From Bdellovibrionales bacterium (GTDB lineage: Bacteria > Bdellovibrionota > Bdellovibrionia > Bdellovibrionales > UBA1609), in contig JADJVA010000020.1 in NCBI GenBank assembly GCA_016716765.1, positions 1,178,001-1,242,000 on the forward strand: DNA of 64,000 nt. The letters run 5' to 3'. The notes under the pieces are model-generated. The model was given only the letters and a program-made list of their open reading frames with translations, was not told the DNA's origin and did no database searches. Position numbers and translations under genes: made by a program. Shown here piece by piece: positions 61,789 to 64,000 of this stretch (its first letter is position 1; every line of letters begins with the position of its first letter).

Positions 61789-64000
61789 TTGATTACTATT
61801 TCTTCTCGTTATAAAAAGTTCCTCATTGTTCCCCTCCTAGGGATTCTTTTTACTTTTCATAGCCTTTATCCTGTGGGTAATTAAACTCGATGATGAGTTA
61901 CGTGGGCGCATAGAGGGTTCTTGGTTTGTCCCCCCCGTCGAGATTTACTCGGCTCCAACTCAAATTAAGCTCGGCCAATTGCTTTCCCCGGACGAATTGA
62001 CTCAATACCTCGTAAAATTTGGAATGCGTCAACGAGATCCCGATCTGAGGCTCTTCTCCGGCGACTTTACGATCTTGAACAAAGATCAATGCCAACTCCA
62101 ATTGAATCAGACCATTCCCGAAGATGCGAGCGTTTGCGTCACGTTTGTTTTCAAATCCAAGTCTCCCCAATTTCACCCTTTCCAGTCAGGTCTACCCCTC
62201 TCAGTTGTTGTTCTTTCTGGCGAAGGCTCCGTCATTGCCATTTTTGGAGGAAACCCGATATCCATGCAGGACAGCCTTGAACTTGATTCACACCTGTTTG
62301 CAGAGTTCTACGCGGGAGAACCCATCCTTCGCCATATTGTTCAACTTGGCGAAGTTCCCCTCTTCTGCTTGCAGGGCATCACCGCAATTGAGGACAGTGA
62401 GTTTCTGGAGCACCGAGGCATAAGCCCCTCGGGATTGTTTCGAGCATTCGCAAAAAATCTCATGCAAGGGCGCTATGCACAGGGCGGCTCAACAATCACC
62501 CAGCAACTGATTAAGATCTATTTTTTGAATAGCCAAAAAACTTTGAAAAGAAAAATAACTGAATTGATCATGGCAATATTGCTCGAAACCCGAATTGAAA
62601 AAGATAAAATACTTGTCAACTATCTGAATGCTGTTTACATGGGGCAAAATGGTCCTTTTCAGGTCATGGGATTTGGCGCCGCTGCACAACATTATTTCCA
62701 AAAGCCAACGAGTGACTTAAACCTTTCAGAATGTGCCCTGCTCTCAGCAATGGTCAACAGTCCTGGAAGATACAGTCCTTTTGCATCCAGCCAAAATGCT
62801 ATGAAACGCCGCCAAAAAGTTTTAGACCGCATGCTCGAAATGAAGATGATTGACCAGGAGCAGGCTAAGCAAGCCAACGAATTCCCCCTTCCTGAGCGAC
62901 CTCCACGTTCTTTGACCGACCCCGCTCCCTATTTTGTCCAATCCGTCGAGCGAGAAATACAATCCCTTCAAATTGACTCCAGTAATGGCCTACGGATTTT
63001 CACGACTCTTGACGAAAAGTCTCAGGAAAAAGCTCAGCAGACAATTGGGCAGCAAATCGAAAGACTGGAAAGGGACTTCAAATCACTCGCTCAGCTCAAA
63101 GCCAAGGGGAAAGAACTCCAAGCTACTTTGATTTCAGTGAACGTGGCCAGCGGAGACATCATGGCTCTCGTTGGCGGAAGAAGTTATAAAAGGACACAGT
63201 TCAATCGAGCGATTGATGGGCACCGACAAGTAGGCTCCATCATGAAGCCATTTGTTTATTTGGCTGCGCTAGAATCACGCACATCCGAAGGAGAATTTTA
63301 CAACCCTCTCACTCCCGTTCTCGATGAAGCTTTTGTCTACAAGCAAGGTGGACAGAAGTGGTCTCCTGAAAACTACGATAAGAAATTTCTTGGAACAATC
63401 CCTTTGTTTGCTGCCCTAAAAAACTCAATTAACTCGGCGACCGCAAAACTGGGCCTTGAGGTAGGTCTAGGAACGATCCTAGACGTCGCTCGTCGTGCGG
63501 GAATAAAATCTCCGATTTCCCTGGTGCCCTCTCTGACCCTTGGGGCCTTCGAGCTTTATCCATCTGAAGTGGCTCAAAGCTACCTTACCTTGGCACGCAT
63601 GGGAAGCTACAAGCCAATCAGTCAAATCCGGCGTATCGAAGATCTCAAAGGAACACTCGTTTACGAACCCAGTCATCAGTCTGAGCAAAGGTTTGCTCCG
63701 GAAAATGCAGCCATTCTTGTTGGGATGATGAAACAAACTGTTTTGGCAGGTACCGCTCGCTCTCTAGCAAACCAAGGTTTTGATTATCCTGCTGCGGGCA
63801 AAACAGGCACGACCAGCGATTCAAAAGACGCCTGGTTTGCTGGCTTTACACCTGAAATTGTCACTGTTGTTTGGGTCGGATACGACGACAATACTCCCCA
63901 TGGCCTCACCGGTGCCTCGGGTGCCCTGCCTATTTGGGCAGACTACATGAAAGCTGAATCACAACGAAGACCCAAGCGGGATTTTGACTGGCCCGAAGGA
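61789..64000 (+). CDS. Penicillin-binding protein 1B-type murein synthase (3' end outside window)
   Basis: Likely start TTG 61789 behind AGGGA, giving ISSRYKKFLIVPLLGI. The frame then shifts at a T5 run (61847-61851); dropping one T continues the membrane helix (LLFIAFILWVIKLDDEL) into the main frame, which is open to the window end. Domains in order: UB2H-like (EIYSAPTQIKLGQLLSPDELTQYLVKFGMR), GT51 transglycosylase with AIEDSEFLEHRGISPSGLFRA and GGSTITQQLIK, then transpeptidase with SIMK (SxxK), NSIN (SxN) and AGKTGTTSDSKDAWF (KTG). The order matches PBP1B. It polymerises and cross-links peptidoglycan in the periplasm. The C-terminus is beyond 64000. Confidence 0.9.

Overview
The window looks like chromosome from a member of the Bdellovibrionota (Bdellovibrio-like). 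This is inferred from gene content and gene order, not from a marker-gene search: a contiguous fliL-M-N-O-P-Q-R-flhB-flhA-flhF-flhG-fliA flagellar block, Tad/Flp pilus genes, a pair of DUF507 proteins, many lipoproteins and outer-membrane barrels, a PBP1b-type murein synthase, and moderate GC. No phage, complete insertion sequence, CRISPR array or rRNA was seen. One tRNA (Leu, anticodon UAG) is present.

Layout. 1-6.7 kb: housekeeping and RNA-modification genes (class II aldolase edge, Rsm22-like and MnmC-like methyltransferases, YhcC-like radical SAM), an ankyrin protein and a murein endopeptidase. 6.7-9.4 kb: a copper operon (copA then csoR) whose promoter spacer is the CsoR-type operator; copA has three frameshifts. 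9.4-13.7 kb: queD, then an accessory stretch of decayed genes (B12-radical SAM, GNAT, EamA/DMT transporter, arylsulfotransferase-like fragment). 13.7-19.3 kb: YheU-like protein, tRNA-Leu, gcvH/gcvT, a proline-rich lipoprotein/lytic transglycosylase locus interrupted in a hexanucleotide repeat, folD. 19.4-30.8 kb: a Tad/Flp locus in two blocks (prepilin-like proteins and CpaB-like protein, then CpaC and CpaF), separated by a 594-bp nested palindrome, an amidohydrolase, a Met/Gly-repeat exported protein and a receiver-histidine kinase. 30.8-35.6 kb: aspS, rpoH and small genes. 35.6-46.9 kb: flagellar export/switch/regulation operon. 47-52.3 kb: suhB, SPOR protein, LysR with a divergent Tat lipoprotein, metalloprotease lipoprotein coupled to a beta-barrel. 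52.5-64 kb: uvrD/pcrA, hotdog thioesterase, lysine 2,3-aminomutase family enzyme, exported proteins, a GroES with a histone-H1-like tail in an operon with two DUF507 genes, and a PBP1b that runs off the window.

Most notable: (1) the nested palindrome with covarying stems and a relic copy whose hairpin reaches into the fliA stop codon; (2) a run of four prepilin-like proteins, one of only 50 residues; (3) the tailed GroES; (4) the Met/Gly repeat protein; (5) repeated frame breaks at short mononucleotide runs (copA x3, cpaC, SPOR gene, PBP1b, possibly the transglycosylase), which may be sequencing error, recent decay or slippage. These differ from the truly decayed 9.8-13.7 kb island, which also carries nonsense changes.

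All calls come from reading translations and DNA by eye. No database search, folding program or alignment was run.
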